From: Allobosea sp. Root381
GTDB taxonomy: Bacteria > Pseudomonadota > Alphaproteobacteria > Rhizobiales > Beijerinckiaceae
NCBI RefSeq assembly: GCF_001429395.1
Contig: NZ_LMJT01000004.1
Span: 62,694 to 126,693 of the forward strand
DNA length: 64,000 nt
Direction: 5' to 3'
Shown here: one piece after another, positions 1 to 10,137 of the stretch
How positions within the stretch are numbered: position 1 is the first letter of the stretch
Layout: every line of letters begins with the position of its first letter
The notes under the pieces: generated by a model
What the model saw: the letters and a program-made list of their open reading frames with translations, nothing else
What the model was told of the DNA's origin: nothing
The model's database searches: none
Position numbers and translations under genes: made by a program

Positions 1-1
1 G

Positions 2-661
2 GAACGCCTGCGCGAGACCGGCGTTCCCCCCTCCTTCGACGAGATGAAGGATGCGCTCGACCTGCGCTCCAAGTCCGGTATCCACCGCCTGATCATGGCG
101 CTCGAGGAGCGTGGCTTCATCCGGCGCCTGCCGAACCGGGCGCGCGCGCTTGAGATCATCAAGTTTCCCGAGAATACCGGCGGCCAGCCGGCGGCGCGCG
201 GGCGGTTCAACCCCTCGGTGGTCCAAGGCGGGCTGGCCAAGCCGAAGCCCGTCGAGGCCGTTCCCGAGGATGCGCGCGGCACCGTCGCGATCCCGGTCAT
301 GGGCCGGATCGCGGCCGGTACACCGATCTCGGCCATCCAGAGCCGCAGCCACAGCGTCGCCCTGCCCGCCGACATGCTGGGATCTGGCGAGCACTACGCG
401 CTCGAGGTCCGCGGCGATTCGATGGTCGAGGCCGGCATCCTGGACGGTGACACCGTCGTCATCCGCAGGCAGGACACCGCCAATACCGGCGACATCATCG
501 TGGCCCTGATCGACGACGAGGAAGCGACCCTCAAGCGGCTGCGCAAGCGCGGCTCCTCGATCGCGCTGGAGGCAGCCAATCCCGCCTATGAGACACGGGT
601 ACTCGGCCCGGACCGGGTCAAGATCCAGGGCCGTCTCGTCAACCTGATGCGGCGCTACTGA
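2..661 (+). CDS. lexA: LexA SOS repressor (5' end outside window)
   Basis: Transcriptional repressor and autoprotease of the SOS response. The reading frame is already open at base 2, so about 14 N-terminal residues (estimated from relatives) lie outside the window; the ATG at 44 is internal. The winged-helix DNA-binding part ([20 protein letters not shown]) is followed by a Ser/Lys peptidase S24 domain. The Ala-Gly cleavage bond is encoded at 314-319, the catalytic Ser at 419-421 (GDSMVEAG) and the catalytic Lys at 533-535 (EATLKRL), so the self-cleavage machinery is intact. The stop codon overlaps the 3' end of convergent comEC by 7 bp. The lexA promoter and any SOS box would be upstream of the window. 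Confidence 0.97.
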   Translation, partial: ERLRETGVPPSFDEMKDALDLRSKSGIHRLIMALEERGFIRRLPNRARALEIIKFPENTGGQPAARGRFNPSVVQGGLAKPKPVEAVPEDARGTVAIPVMGRIAAGTPISAIQSRSHSVALPADMLGSGEHYALEVRGDSMVEAGILDGDTVVIRRQDTANTGDIIVALIDDEEATLKRLRKRGSSIALEAANPAYETRVLGPDRVKIQGRLVNLMRRY

Positions 662-2931
662 AGCCGCTCGGCTTCCGCCGGATCGTCGGCGGTCGGCTGG
701 GTCGCAGGTCTGGCCGGCGTTGCCGGCACCGCGTCTAGCTTGCGGTTCCAGGGCCGATCGCTGCCGCTCTGCTCGGCAGCCAAACTGCGCCAACCGCCTC
801 CGCGACGGATGAGTGAGGTCGCGCCGTCGCGGATGAGCGCCATGCGGTCGATCAGCATCGCCTTGCAGGGCGCCGTCCAGGGTATCGACGTGACGACGAG
901 GTCGGCGCGACGGCAATCCTCGATGATGGCGAGGCGATCGCGGGCATAAGCGACGCTGCGCCCCTGCTTGGTCGTGAGCACGCAGCCCTGCGCATCGCAG
1001 GCCGCGCCATGGCGAAGCGCCGCGTCATCCGGGTTGCGGCCATCGCCATCGGCGGTGAGCCATTGCTGCAGCACGAAGCGACTCGGCCGCCCGGCAACGA
1101 TCAGGGTGCCGTCCTTGCCGCGCACGGCTATGCCTGAACCGTCGCGCTCGATCAGGACCTCGGGCTTTTCAGGCTTGGCGGCGACGGCGACGCCAGCCAT
1201 CAGCGGCAGGATCGCGAGGAAACGCAGCTTCGTCGTCCAGAGCGTAATCCAGAGCAGCGCCGCGGCGAAGCAGGCGAGCGCGGCCGGGCCGAAGGCTGCG
1301 ACCACCACCGTCGAGTGATCCAGCGTCGCGACCCAATGCGCGAGCTTCAGAACGATTTCGGAGGCCGCACCCATCAGCCACCAGGCCGGCCAGTCCAGCC
1401 CGAACGGATAGGCGAGCACGCCGAAGACCGCCGCCGGCATGACGAAAAGCGAGACGAAGGGGAGCGCCAGCGCGTTGCCGAGTAGGCCGAACGGGTTGAA
1501 GGTCTGGAAATGATAGGCGCCGAAGGGCGCAGTCGCAGCCGTCGCCAGCAGCGTGGTGACGACGATGCCGATCCCTGCGATCCAGAGCGGACGAAGCGGC
1601 CAGGGCAGGACCGGCGGCGGCCGGGAGCGGTCGCGGCTCTCCCAGCGCTCCGCGAAGGCGATCAGCGCCGCCACCGCCCCGAACGACATCTGGAAGCTCG
1701 GGCCGAGCAGGGCCTCGGGCTCGCGCAGCAGGACGATGATCGCAGCCAGAGCGAGGTTGCGCATGCTCAGCGCCGGCCGGTCGACGAGGATCGCACCGAG
1801 CATGACGAGCGTCATGATGAGCGAGCGCACGGTCGCAACCTCGCTGCCCGAGAACAGGCAATAGGCGGTCGCGCCGATCATCGCCGCAACCGCCGCGATC
1901 TTCTTGATTGGCCAGCGCAGGGCGAGGGTCCGCGACAGCGCCAGCAGCGCCCGGACCAGCCAGAAGATCGTGCCGGCGGCGAGCACCATGTGCAGGCCCG
2001 AGATCGAGACGATGTGGTAGATGCCGGCCGCGCGCAGGTCGGTATTGGTCGTTTCGGTGATGAGGCCGCGCTTGCCGGTGACGAGGGCTGCGGCCATCGC
2101 GCCGGCCTGCCCTCCGCCGCTTTCGGCGATGCGCTGCGTCAGGGCGTTGCGGGCCTGGTCGATGGTCGCGGCCAGCCGCAGTTCGGCCGGTGGCGGGCGC
2201 GGCGGCGGCGCCAGCACGATCTTGCCAGGAATGTTGCCGACGGCGCCGAGCCCGCGGAAGAAGGCGTCGCGGCCGAAATCGTAGCCGCCGGGTCGCGCCG
2301 GGCCGGGCGGCGGCAGCAGCCGCGCCACGGCGGCGATGTGGTCGCCGGGAGACACCGAGCCGCCGCGGATATTGACGCGAACGCGCTTCGGCCAGCGCTC
2401 GGGCTCCAGGCCGGCAATCCCCGTCACCAGAATGACGAGCCGGGCCCCAGCATCCCGCGCCTCGACCGTTTCGACGAAGCCGGTCAACTGGCCAATGCGT
2501 GGCCGGTCGAGCATCGGCGCCGCAACGGATGCAGTGCGCCAGGCCGCAGCCGCGAAGCCGGCGAAGGCGGCGGCGACGGCAAGACAGACGAGCGGCGCGA
2601 GGCGTCGCTGTCGAAGGCCGAGCGCAGCCGCCGCGGCGAGCGCGAGGCCGATCAGCGGAGCCCAGAGCGCCGGCTCGCGGTCGGCAGCGAAATAGAGGAG
2701 GATACCGGCCCCCATCATCGCCGGCAGCCAGAGGAAGAGCCGGCGGCGTTCTGCCTCCAGCGTCAGTGCGTTGAGCGCTCGGCGACGTGATTCTGACAGG
2801 GCAAGGCCGAGGACGGGCGGGCGCGACGCAAAGGCCGGCAGCCGCGCCGGCAGGATGCTGGCCCGCGCACCGCGCGCGCCAGCTAAGCCCCCCTGCCCTC
2901 GCGGCGCAGACGGCATCGGCCGTTCCCCCAT
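655..2931 (-). CDS. comEC: ComEC/Rec2-family DNA-uptake channel protein
   Basis: Polytopic inner-membrane protein of the ComEC/Rec2 family, the putative channel that moves single-stranded DNA into the cytoplasm during transformation. An N-terminal membrane and soluble segment (DUF4131-like) is followed by the Competence domain, recognised by [19 protein letters not shown] and many hydrophobic helices. The roughly 190 C-terminal residues contain no visible HxHxDH motif, so the metallo-beta-lactamase-like domain of Bacillus-type ComEC looks absent or degenerate. The ATG at 2931 is given. An in-frame ATG at 2916 has the better ribosome-binding site (GGGGGA, 7-nt spacing) and may be the true start. 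It is divergent from gltX and convergent with lexA. Competence itself is not demonstrated. Confidence 0.9.
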   Translation of the reverse strand: MGERPMPSAPRGQGGLAGARGARASILPARLPAFASRPPVLGLALSESRRRALNALTLEAERRRLFLWLPAMMGAGILLYFAADREPALWAPLIGLALAAAAALGLRQRRLAPLVCLAVAAAFAGFAAAAWRTASVAAPMLDRPRIGQLTGFVETVEARDAGARLVILVTGIAGLEPERWPKRVRVNIRGGSVSPGDHIAAVARLLPPPGPARPGGYDFGRDAFFRGLGAVGNIPGKIVLAPPPRPPPAELRLAATIDQARNALTQRIAESGGGQAGAMAAALVTGKRGLITETTNTDLRAAGIYHIVSISGLHMVLAAGTIFWLVRALLALSRTLALRWPIKKIAAVAAMIGATAYCLFSGSEVATVRSLIMTLVMLGAILVDRPALSMRNLALAAIIVLLREPEALLGPSFQMSFGAVAALIAFAERWESRDRSRPPPVLPWPLRPLWIAGIGIVVTTLLATAATAPFGAYHFQTFNPFGLLGNALALPFVSLFVMPAAVFGVLAYPFGLDWPAWWLMGAASEIVLKLAHWVATLDHSTVVVAAFGPAALACFAAALLWITLWTTKLRFLAILPLMAGVAVAAKPEKPEVLIERDGSGIAVRGKDGTLIVAGRPSRFVLQQWLTADGDGRNPDDAALRHGAACDAQGCVLTTKQGRSVAYARDRLAIIEDCRRADLVVTSIPWTAPCKAMLIDRMALIRDGATSLIRRGGGWRSLAAEQSGSDRPWNRKLDAVPATPARPATQPTADDPAEAERLQ

Positions 2932-3094
2932 CCCCTGCCGGCTGCGATGTTGCCCTTAACGCAGGCGGCCGGAGCATGTTACAGGGGCCGCGCCGGATGT
3001 CATGTCGCCTTCGGCGCGAACCTGCTTTCGGTCCGCGATTTTCCTTTCCCATCTCGTTTCGGGCTCCCAATACGCCCGGCCGGAGCTTTGCTTC

Positions 3095-4513
3095 ATGAGC
3101 GACGCCGTCGTCACGCGCTTTGCGCCCTCGCCCACCGGCTTCCTGCATATCGGCGGCGCGCGCACAGCCCTGTTCAACTGGCTCTATGCGCGCCGGCACG
3201 GCGGCAAGATGCTTCTGCGCATCGAGGACACGGATCGCGAACGCTCGACGGATGCCGCCATCGCCGCGATCCTCGACGGGCTGTCATGGCTCGGCCTCGA
3301 TTGGGACGGCGACACGGTCTACCAGTTCGCGCGCGCCGAGCGGCACCGGGAGGTCGCCAACCAAATGCTCGCCGCCGGCACCGCCTATCATTGCTACGCC
3401 ACGCCCGCCGAGCTCGACGAGATGCGCGAGAAGGCCAAGGCCGAGGGCCGGCCGCTACGCTATGACGGGCGCTGGCGCGATCGCGATCCGGCGACGGCGC
3501 CGGCGGGGGTGAAGCCGGTCATCCGGCTGCGCGCGCCCCAGACCGGCGAGACCGTTGTCGAGGACGAGGTCCAGGGCCGCGTCGTCTGGCAGAACGAGAA
3601 CCTCGACGATCTCGTGCTGCTGCGTTCGGACGGCAATCCGACTTATATGCTCGCCGTCGTGGTCGACGACCATGACATGGGCGTGACCCATGTGATCCGC
3701 GGCGACGACCATCTGACCAATGCCGCGCGGCAGACGCAGATCTACCAGGCGATGGGCTGGAAGGTGCCCAGCATGTCGCATATCCCGCTGATCCACGGTG
3801 CCGACGGCGCCAAGCTCTCGAAGCGCCATGGCGCGCTCGGCGTCGATGCCTATCGCTCGATGGGCTACCTGCCGGTCGCCCTGCGCAACTACCTGCTCCG
3901 CCTCGGCTGGAGCCATGGCGACCAGGAGATCTTCTCGACCGAGGAGATGATCGCGCTGTTCAACCTGTCCTCGATCGGGCGTTCGCCGGCCCGCTTCGAC
4001 TACGCCAAGCTGGAGAGCCTGAACGGGCTCTACATGCGCCAGTCGCTGGATCGCGACCTGCTCGAAGCGCTGAAGGTGATCCTGCCCGAGATCGGTCCGG
4101 CGCGCGGGGCACCTGCGACATTGTCGCCAGAGCTCGAGGCGAAATTCCTCGCCGCCATGCCGGGGCTGAAGGAGCGTGCGAAGACCTTGGTCGAGCTGCT
4201 CGAGAGCGCCTACTACCTTTATGCGGCACGCCCCCTCCAGCTCGACGCCAAGGCACAAGGCCTGCTCGATCCGGCCGCGAAGCAACGGCTGACGGGGCTT
4301 TCGGAGGCGCTCGGCGCCGTCAACGACTGGTCCGTCGCGGTTCTGGAGGCGGCCGTGCGCGGCTATGCCGAGGCCAACGGGCTGAAGCTCGGACAGGCGG
4401 CGCAGCCGCTGCGGGCCGCCCTGACGGGGCGGGCGATGTCGCCGGGGCTGTTCGACGTGATGGCCGTGCTCGGCCGCGAGGAGACCCTGGCGCGGCTCGC
4501 CGACCAGGGCTGA
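3095..4513 (+). CDS. gltX: Glutamyl-tRNA synthetase
   Basis: Class I aminoacyl-tRNA synthetase that charges tRNA-Glu; in many alphaproteobacteria a GltX also mischarges tRNA-Gln for the amidotransferase route. The 472-residue product has the Rossmann-fold signature [20 protein letters not shown] (HIGH-type HIGG) near the N-terminus and the KMSKS-type loop KLSKRHG in the middle. The frame is open 31 codons further upstream, but the ATG at 3095 is preceded by GGAG at 9-nt spacing and begins the conserved [15 protein letters not shown] sequence, so I chose it. It is divergent from comEC and followed by gltA in the same direction. Confidence 0.97.
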   Translation: MSDAVVTRFAPSPTGFLHIGGARTALFNWLYARRHGGKMLLRIEDTDRERSTDAAIAAILDGLSWLGLDWDGDTVYQFARAERHREVANQMLAAGTAYHCYATPAELDEMREKAKAEGRPLRYDGRWRDRDPATAPAGVKPVIRLRAPQTGETVVEDEVQGRVVWQNENLDDLVLLRSDGNPTYMLAVVVDDHDMGVTHVIRGDDHLTNAARQTQIYQAMGWKVPSMSHIPLIHGADGAKLSKRHGALGVDAYRSMGYLPVALRNYLLRLGWSHGDQEIFSTEEMIALFNLSSIGRSPARFDYAKLESLNGLYMRQSLDRDLLEALKVILPEIGPARGAPATLSPELEAKFLAAMPGLKERAKTLVELLESAYYLYAARPLQLDAKAQGLLDPAAKQRLTGLSEALGAVNDWSVAVLEAAVRGYAEANGLKLGQAAQPLRAALTGRAMSPGLFDVMAVLGREETLARLADQG

Positions 4514-4789
4514 GCGGCAAGCTGCACCTCCCGCCCTTCGGCTCGGTTGAACAGCTTTGGCAAATGGTCTAGTGACGCGGCGTGTGGCCCGCGCCGGCTT
4601 CCGCCGGCACGGACGCAATATTGCTTGAAAATCAGACGGATGAACCGCTCTTCCACCCTGCCCGCCCCGGAACCGACACGACGTTGTCGTGCCGGTTTGT
4701 TCTGAAGTCGGAGAGGCCTCGTGGACAACCGTGGACGGGACGAGCGCGACGACGCCTGAAAGCAGCGAGCCTTGAAAGGATCGGTATCG
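4514..4789 (+). promoter_or_regulatory. gltX-gltA intergenic region with two inverted repeats
   Basis: 276 bp without a gene. It holds GCCGGC-TTCC-GCCGGC (4593-4608) and a longer imperfect inverted repeat: AACCGACACGAC (4671-4682), loop GTT, GTCGTGCCGGTT (4686-4697), 12 bp with one mismatch, followed by TGTT. The second could be a weak gltX terminator or a structured or operator element in the gltA leader. I could not assign a convincing gltA promoter. Confidence 0.4.
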
Positions 4790-6079
4790 ATGAGCGGAAC
4801 CAGCAGCCAGCTTCAGGTCGACGGCAAGACCGTCGACATGGCGATCAAGACGGGTTCGATCGGCCCGTCCGTCATCGACATCGGCAAGCTCTACGCCCAG
4901 ACGGGCATGTTCACCTATGACCCCGGCTTCACCTCGACGGCGAGCTGCGAGTCGAAGATCACCTATATCGACGGCGACGAGGGCGTCCTGCTCTATCGCG
5001 GCTACCCGATCGAGCAGCTCGCCGAGCATGGCGACTTCCTCGAGACCTGCTACCTGCTGCTGGAAGGCGAACTGCCGACCGCCGCGCAGAAGGCCGATTT
5101 CGACTATCGCGTGACGCGCCACACCATGGTGCACGAGCAGATGGCCCGCTTCTTCCAGGGCTTCCGCCGCGACGCGCATCCGATGGCGGTCATGGTCGGG
5201 TCGATCGGCGCGATGTCGGCCTTCTACCATGACTCGACCGACATCTCGGACCCGCATCAGCGCATGGTCGCCTCGATGCGCATGATCGCGAAGATGCCGA
5301 CGCTGGCGGCGATGGCCTTCAAATACACGGTCGGCCAGCCCTTCGTGTATCCGCTGAACTCGCTCGACTACACCTCGAACTTCCTGCGGATGTGCTTCGC
5401 GGTTCCGGCCGAGGAGTACAAGGTCAACCCGGTGCTCGCACGCGCGCTGGACCGGATCTTCATCCTCCACGCCGACCATGAGCAGAACGCCTCGACCTCG
5501 ACGGTGCGCCTTGCCGGCTCGTCGGGCGCCAATCCGTTCGCCTGCATCGCTGCCGGTACGGCCTGCCTCTGGGGGCCCGCCCATGGCGGCGCCAACGAGG
5601 CGGCGCTTAAGATGCTCGAGGAGATCGGCTCCGTCGACAACATCCCGAAATACATCGCCAAGGCGAAGGACAAGAACGATCCCTTCCGCTTGATGGGCTT
5701 CGGGCATCGCGTCTACAAGAACTACGATCCGCGCGCCAAGATCATGCAGAAGACCACGCATGAGGTGCTGAACGAGCTCGGCATCAAGGACGATCCGCTG
5801 CTCGATGTCGCGATCGAGCTCGAGCGCATCGCCCTCTCGGACAGCTATTTCATCGAGAAGAAGCTCTATCCGAACATCGATTTCTATTCGGGCATCACGC
5901 TCAAGGCGATGGGCTTCCCGACCTCGATGTTCACCGCCCTGTTCGCGCTGGCCCGCACCGTCGGCTGGATCGCGCAGTGGAAGGAGATGATCGAGGATCC
6001 GTCCCAGCGCATCGGCCGTCCGCGCCAGCTCTATACCGGCGCCGCGTCGCGCGACTACACCCCGATCGGCCGGCGCTGA
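4790..6079 (+). CDS. gltA: Citrate synthase (type II)
   Basis: Condenses oxaloacetate and acetyl-CoA to citrate, the entry step of the TCA cycle. At 429 residues it has the usual length of hexameric Gram-negative citrate synthases. The catalytic histidines lie in [10 protein letters not shown] and in [15 protein letters not shown], with a C-terminal DFYSG segment contributing to the active site. A TTG at 4772 is in frame, but the ATG at 4790 ([12 protein letters not shown]) has AAAGGA at 9-nt spacing and was chosen. It follows gltX by 276 bp and is closed by a strong hairpin terminator at 6105-6140, so it is probably transcribed on its own. Confidence 0.98.
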   Translation: MSGTSSQLQVDGKTVDMAIKTGSIGPSVIDIGKLYAQTGMFTYDPGFTSTASCESKITYIDGDEGVLLYRGYPIEQLAEHGDFLETCYLLLEGELPTAAQKADFDYRVTRHTMVHEQMARFFQGFRRDAHPMAVMVGSIGAMSAFYHDSTDISDPHQRMVASMRMIAKMPTLAAMAFKYTVGQPFVYPLNSLDYTSNFLRMCFAVPAEEYKVNPVLARALDRIFILHADHEQNASTSTVRLAGSSGANPFACIAAGTACLWGPAHGGANEAALKMLEEIGSVDNIPKYIAKAKDKNDPFRLMGFGHRVYKNYDPRAKIMQKTTHEVLNELGIKDDPLLDVAIELERIALSDSYFIEKKLYPNIDFYSGITLKAMGFPTSMFTALFALARTVGWIAQWKEMIEDPSQRIGRPRQLYTGAASRDYTPIGRR

Positions 6080-6104
6080 GCGCGACTGTATCGGCTCAAT
6101 GAAA

Positions 6105-6140
6105 GGGGCGCGATGGCTTGCCGTCGCGCCCTCTTTGTTT
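6105..6140 (+). terminator. Rho-independent terminator of gltA
   Basis: Stem GGGCGCGATGGC (6106-6117) pairs with GCCGTCGCGCCC (6120-6131) across 12 positions with one T-G wobble. It is followed by the T-rich run TCTTTGTTT. It begins 26 bp after the gltA stop codon. Confidence 0.85.
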
Positions 6141-6220
6141 CGAACGATTTATACGATTGGCGGTGGTGACGCCACGGCCGGCCACGCTAAACTCCGCCAC
6201 CAATTCAGGGAGGAAGAAGC

Positions 6221-7213
6221 GTGTCGCAGTTCCACGATCTCAATCGTCGTCATTTCCTTGCAGGCGGCGCGGCTGCGCTGACACTGGCCGGTGGCCAGTC
6301 CCAGGCTCAGGCCGCCTTCCCGACCCGCCCCGTCACCATGATCGTTCCCTTCGCCGCCGGCGGCTCGACCGACATCGTCGCCCGCCTCGTCGGCCAGAAG
6401 ATGAGCGAACTGCTCGGGCAGTCGGTCGTGATCGAGAACCGTGGCGGAGCCGGCGGCAATGTCGGCTCGACTGCGGTCGCACGCGCGACCCCCGATGGCT
6501 ACACCATCCTGATGGGCACGATCTCGACCCATGCGCTCAACCCGGCGATCCTCAAAAACGTGACGTTCGACGCGGTGAAGGACTTCACGCCGATCTCACT
6601 GCTGGCGCTGGTCCCGAACGTCATGGTCGTGAATCCGAGCTTCCCGGCCAAGACGGTCAAGGAGGTGCTCGAGGTGCTGAAGGCCAATCCGGGCAAGTAC
6701 TCCTACGCCTCGTCCGGCGTCGGCACGCCGCTGCATCTCTCGGGCGAGCTGTTCAAGTCGCTCGGCAAGGTCGAGATGAACCATGTGCCGTATCGCGGCG
6801 CGGGCCCGGCGCTGAACGATGTGGTGTCGGGTGCCGTGCCGATCATGTTCGACAACCTGCCCTCCTCCGCACAGTTCATCCGCAGCGGCCAGCTGCGCGC
6901 GATCGGCATCACCACCAAGGACCGGGTGCCATCCTTCCCTGATCTGCCGACGATCGCCGAGGGCGGGCTCGAAGGCTACGAGACCTATACCTGGAACGCT
7001 CTGTTCGGCCCGGCCAAGATGCCGGCGGACATCGTCGCCAAGCTGAACAAGGCGGCCAACGACGCACTCAAGGACGAGACCGTGAAGAAGCGGCTCGAAG
7101 ATGTCAGCGCGGTGATCGTCGGCTCGACGCCGGAGGCGCTGGGCGAGCATGTCAAGGTCGAGCTCGCCAAATGGGCGCCGATCGCCAAGGCCTCGGGCGC
7201 CGTGGTGGAGTGA
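6221..7213 (+). CDS. Bug/TctC-family tripartite tricarboxylate transporter substrate-binding protein
   Basis: Periplasmic binding protein of the tripartite tricarboxylate transporter (TTT) family, expected to bind a small carboxylate; the ligand cannot be read from sequence. The N-terminus carries a twin-arginine type signal (LNRRHFLAGGAAALTLAGG) with probable cleavage after SQAQA. Family hallmarks are the start of the mature part (FPTRPVTMIVPFAAGGSTDI), VVIENRGGAGGNVGS and MNHVPYRGAGPALNDVVSG. The GTG at 6221 is preceded by AGGGAGGAAGAAG. No TctA or TctB membrane gene is adjacent, so this is an orphan binding protein, which is common where the family is expanded. It converges on lpxB with only 27 bp between stops. 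Confidence 0.93.
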   Translation: MSQFHDLNRRHFLAGGAAALTLAGGQSQAQAAFPTRPVTMIVPFAAGGSTDIVARLVGQKMSELLGQSVVIENRGGAGGNVGSTAVARATPDGYTILMGTISTHALNPAILKNVTFDAVKDFTPISLLALVPNVMVVNPSFPAKTVKEVLEVLKANPGKYSYASSGVGTPLHLSGELFKSLGKVEMNHVPYRGAGPALNDVVSGAVPIMFDNLPSSAQFIRSGQLRAIGITTKDRVPSFPDLPTIAEGGLEGYETYTWNALFGPAKMPADIVAKLNKAANDALKDETVKKRLEDVSAVIVGSTPEALGEHVKVELAKWAPIAKASGAVVE

Positions 7214-7240
7214 GGCGGTCGCCGTTCGCGGGCCGGCCGG

Positions 7241-8416
7241 CTATGCCGGCTCGCCCGCGAGCAACGCCAGCGCGGCCTCGACCGCGTTGGCGGCGGGGCT
7301 CGGCCCGGCGGAGCGCATGATCGTCTCGACCTCGGCGAAGCCCTCGAGCTGCCCGTCGCGATCCGGCCCTTCGTCCAGGGCCGCGAGGATATGCCGGCTC
7401 AACGCCTCGGGCGTGACGTCGTCCTGGATGAATTCCGGCACGACACTGCGGCCAAGGATCAGATTGGGCAGAATCACGCTCGGAAGCTTGATCAGACGGC
7501 GAGCGATCGCGGCTTCCCAGCCGGCGCCGCGATAGGCCGCGACCGTCGGCACCTGGGCCAAGGCCAGTTCGAGCGTGACCGTTCCCGACGCCGCCAGTGC
7601 TGCGCGTGCCGAGCGGATCGCCGCGAGTTTTTCGGCTTCGCCGAGGACGATCTCCGGGCGGATTGCCCAGGCCGACGCCGCTTGGCCGATCTCCTCGCGC
7701 AGATGCGCAACCGCCGGCAGCACGAAGCGAACGCCGGGACTTGCGGCCGCGATGCGGGCGACTGCCTCGCCGAAGACAGGCATGAGATGGCGGATTTCCG
7801 AACGCCGGCTGCCGGGCAGGATGAGCACCAGCGGCGCCACAATGTCCGCGCGCGCCGCCACCTCCTCGTTGCCTCCGGGCCGGAGCTCGGACAGGCGCTC
7901 GATCAGCGGATGGCCGACATAGATCGTCTTCGGCCCATGCAGGCGCTCCAGCGCGGCAGGCTCGAAGGGCAGCAACGCGAGGATGCGATCGATATGGGGG
8001 GTCATCCGCCTGGCGCGACCGGAGCGCCAGGCCCAGACGCTCGGGCAGACCCAGTGGGCGATCGGGATGGCGGGCGCGCGGGCGCGGACCTTCTTTGCCA
8101 CGCGCAGGCAGAAATCGGGAGCGTCGATCGTCAGGAGAAGGTCGGGTTCGAAGGCAGCAATGCCGCGGGCAGCATCCTCCATGCGGCGCAGCAGCAGCGG
8201 CAGCCGCGCGATCACCGGGCCGAAGCCCATCACCGCAATATCGGCCTGCGGAAAGAGCGGCACCATGCCCACGTCTATCAGCGCCTCGCCGCCCACGCCT
8301 GTGACGACCAGTTCCCGATCGTCGAGGCGCTGCCGGAGGCTTTCGAGGAAACGCAGCGCGAGCGCGTCGCCCGAGGCCTCGCCCGCCACCAGCGCGAGGC
8401 GAAAGGGCGGGCTCAC
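7241..8416 (-). CDS. lpxB: Lipid-A-disaccharide synthase
   Basis: Glycosyltransferase (GT19) that joins UDP-2,3-diacylglucosamine and lipid X to form the lipid A disaccharide at the inner face of the inner membrane. The 391-residue product shows the family N-terminus LALVAGEASGDALALRFLESL, DLLLTIDAPDFCLRVAKK and the conserved IAHWVCPSVWAWRSGRARRM and IYVGHPLIERL stretches. The start is GTG at 8416, overlapping the lpxI stop as GTGA, so translation is probably coupled. It is the last gene of the lipid A chain and converges on the TctC-type gene. Confidence 0.96.
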   Translation of the reverse strand: MSPPFRLALVAGEASGDALALRFLESLRQRLDDRELVVTGVGGEALIDVGMVPLFPQADIAVMGFGPVIARLPLLLRRMEDAARGIAAFEPDLLLTIDAPDFCLRVAKKVRARAPAIPIAHWVCPSVWAWRSGRARRMTPHIDRILALLPFEPAALERLHGPKTIYVGHPLIERLSELRPGGNEEVAARADIVAPLVLILPGSRRSEIRHLMPVFGEAVARIAAASPGVRFVLPAVAHLREEIGQAASAWAIRPEIVLGEAEKLAAIRSARAALAASGTVTLELALAQVPTVAAYRGAGWEAAIARRLIKLPSVILPNLILGRSVVPEFIQDDVTPEALSRHILAALDEGPDRDGQLEGFAEVETIMRSAGPSPAANAVEAALALLAGEPA

Positions 8417-9279
8417 GGCGCGACGCCTTCGACGAAGAGGCCGGCCTTGTCCGCCAGCGTGCCGAGCGAAGCTGCATCGCCGATCAGGACGCGTCCGGCC
8501 CGCAAGCCGATCCCCGACAAACCGGCGGCCGCGACGTTGCGCAGGGTCTCCGGGCCGATCGCGGGCATGTCCACCCGCAGATCCTGATCCTCCTTCGGCG
8601 CCTTGACCAGGACGCCGTCGCCCTTGGCGATCCGCAGCCGCCCGGAGGCGACCAGATCGCCGACGCGGCGGATCATCGCGTCCGTGCCCTCGGCCGCCTC
8701 GATCGCGATCACCCGATGGTCGGCCAGGATAGCCGACTGGCCGACGTCGAAGGGCGAGAGCGCGGCCAGGAGCCGGAAGCCCTCGGCAATAATGTCCTTC
8801 TGGGCCGCCGAGGCCGCCTTGCGACCGAGAGCCCCGGCAGGAGCCGTGATGCGCGGTGCGATCTCGGCCGGGCCGTGGACGGCAAAACCCTGGCCCTCGA
8901 AGAACGCGACGACGCCGCGCAGCAAATGGTCGTCGCCGCCGCGGAAGGCCTTGGCAAAATGCGGCAGGTATTTCAGCGTCGATGCCTCGGGACGCAGCGC
9001 GGCGAAGCTCGGCCGCGGCAGGCTGCCGATCAGAACAAGATCGGTGATCTCGCGCCGGCGCAGCTCCTCCAGGAGGCGTCCGAGCTGGCCGAGGCGGTAG
9101 CTGCGCAGATCGAGAGCGCCGAAGGCGGCGGGGTCAGCCGCGCCCTCAAGCGCGGCGACGAAGACCTGCCTCCCGCCATCGGCTGCGAGGCCCGCAAGCT
9201 GCGGCGGGAAATCGCCGGCTCCCGCGATGATCGCGAGAGGGCCGCGCAGCGCAGGCGAGACTGGCCCTGCGGCTCTCAC
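8413..9279 (-). CDS. lpxI: UDP-2,3-diacylglucosamine pyrophosphatase, LpxI type
   Basis: Hydrolyses UDP-2,3-diacylglucosamine to lipid X and UMP. This is the alphaproteobacterial replacement for LpxH. At 288 residues it matches the LpxI (DUF1009) family, with [17 protein letters not shown] at the start, [12 protein letters not shown], and a C-terminal catalytic domain containing [29 protein letters not shown] and [19 protein letters not shown]. The position between lpxA and lpxB is diagnostic. Both boundaries are 4-bp GTGA overlaps (9276-9279 and 8413-8416). Confidence 0.95.
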   Translation of the reverse strand: MRAAGPVSPALRGPLAIIAGAGDFPPQLAGLAADGGRQVFVAALEGAADPAAFGALDLRSYRLGQLGRLLEELRRREITDLVLIGSLPRPSFAALRPEASTLKYLPHFAKAFRGGDDHLLRGVVAFFEGQGFAVHGPAEIAPRITAPAGALGRKAASAAQKDIIAEGFRLLAALSPFDVGQSAILADHRVIAIEAAEGTDAMIRRVGDLVASGRLRIAKGDGVLVKAPKEDQDLRVDMPAIGPETLRNVAAAGLSGIGLRAGRVLIGDAASLGTLADKAGLFVEGVAP

Positions 9280-10085
9280 CGATCGGGCGCGTTGACGTCG
9301 CGCGGGATGACGATCGCGCGCTCGCCGCCGACGCGGATGAAATCGAGGATTTCGTGGATCAGCGGGTGGGCGGCGAACTCGGCCGCGACATCCTCGACGC
9401 GCTCCGACAGCGTTCCCTCATCGGCGAAGATCAGGCGATAGGCGCGCCGCAGCTCGTTGATCTGCTCGCGCGAGAAGCCGCGGCGCTTCAGCCCGACGAG
9501 ATTGAGCCCGGCGAGATGAGCCGGATTGTCTCGCACCATGCCGAAGGGGATGACGTCGTTCAGCACGCCTGCGCCACCGCCGATGAAGGCGTGATCGCCA
9601 ATGCGGATGAACTGCTGCAGGCCCGCGCCGCCGCTGACGATGACGAAGTTTCCGACCGTGACATGGCCGGCGCACATCACATTGTTGGAGAAGATGACGT
9701 TGTCGCCGATGCGGGAATCGTGGCCGACATGGGAACCGGCCAGGAACAGGCCGCGATTGCCGATCGTCGTCTCCATCCCGCCGCCCTCGGTGCCGGGATT
9801 CATGGTGACGCCTTCGCGGATCGTGCAATCGCTGCCGATCGTCAGGGTCGATGGCTCGCCGTGATATTTGAGATCCTGCGGCGGGTGCCCGATCGAGGCG
9901 AAGGGATAGACCTTCGTGCGCGCGCCGACCGTGGTCCGCCCGGCCACCGCGACATGGCTGAGGAGCTCGACGCCTTCATCGAGCACCACCTCCGGGCCGA
10001 CGGTGCAGAAGGGCCCGATCCTGACGCCCTCGCCGATGCGCGCGGCCGGATCGACGACCGACATGGGGTGAATGCTGGAACTCAT
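9276..10085 (-). CDS. lpxA: Acyl-ACP--UDP-N-acetylglucosamine O-acyltransferase
   Basis: First enzyme of lipid A synthesis, transferring a 3-hydroxyacyl chain from ACP to UDP-GlcNAc. The 269-residue protein is a left-handed beta-helix of hexapeptide repeats with a C-terminal helical domain ([19 protein letters not shown]). The catalytic His is H122 in [11 protein letters not shown], matching E. coli H125, and H141 matches H144. The position equivalent to E. coli H160 (VHQF) is Gln157 here (LQQF), a visible departure. The ruler residue matching E. coli G173 is Gly170, which suggests a long (about C14 or longer) hydroxyacyl donor; that is inference. Stop and start overlap with lpxI. Confidence 0.97.
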   Translation of the reverse strand: MSSSIHPMSVVDPAARIGEGVRIGPFCTVGPEVVLDEGVELLSHVAVAGRTTVGARTKVYPFASIGHPPQDLKYHGEPSTLTIGSDCTIREGVTMNPGTEGGGMETTIGNRGLFLAGSHVGHDSRIGDNVIFSNNVMCAGHVTVGNFVIVSGGAGLQQFIRIGDHAFIGGGAGVLNDVIPFGMVRDNPAHLAGLNLVGLKRRGFSREQINELRRAYRLIFADEGTLSERVEDVAAEFAAHPLIHEILDFIRVGGERAIVIPRDVNAPDR

Positions 10086-10137
10086 CGGGGAACTCTCTCG
10101 GAAAGGGCCGACGTGGTCTTGCGGAGCCTCATCGGGC

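Noticed and set aside
3002..3094. N-terminal extension of gltX by 31 codons
   Set aside because: The ATG at 3095 has a good ribosome-binding site and the conserved family N-terminus; the extension is Ser/Arg-rich with no homology.
1169..3199. Long open frame in another register within comEC
   Set aside because: Arg/Ala/Pro-rich out-of-frame translation over a gene whose own frame shows clear ComEC motifs.
4593..4608. GCCGGC-TTCC-GCCGGC as a gltX terminator
   Set aside because: Short stem, no U-run; such GC inverted repeats are expected by chance at this GC content.
4772..4789. TTG start of gltA six codons upstream
   Set aside because: The TTG overlaps the ribosome-binding site of the ATG at 4790.
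3455..5761. A very long minus-strand open frame (about 768 codons) opposite gltX and gltA
   Set aside because: It is the antisense shadow of two certain genes at high GC; low-complexity His/Arg/Asp-rich translation with no family resemblance.
7219..7260. GC-rich hairpin (GCGGGC...GCCCGC) at the convergent TctC/lpxB ends
   Set aside because: Overlaps lpxB coding sequence and has no U-run on either strand, so a terminator call is not supported.
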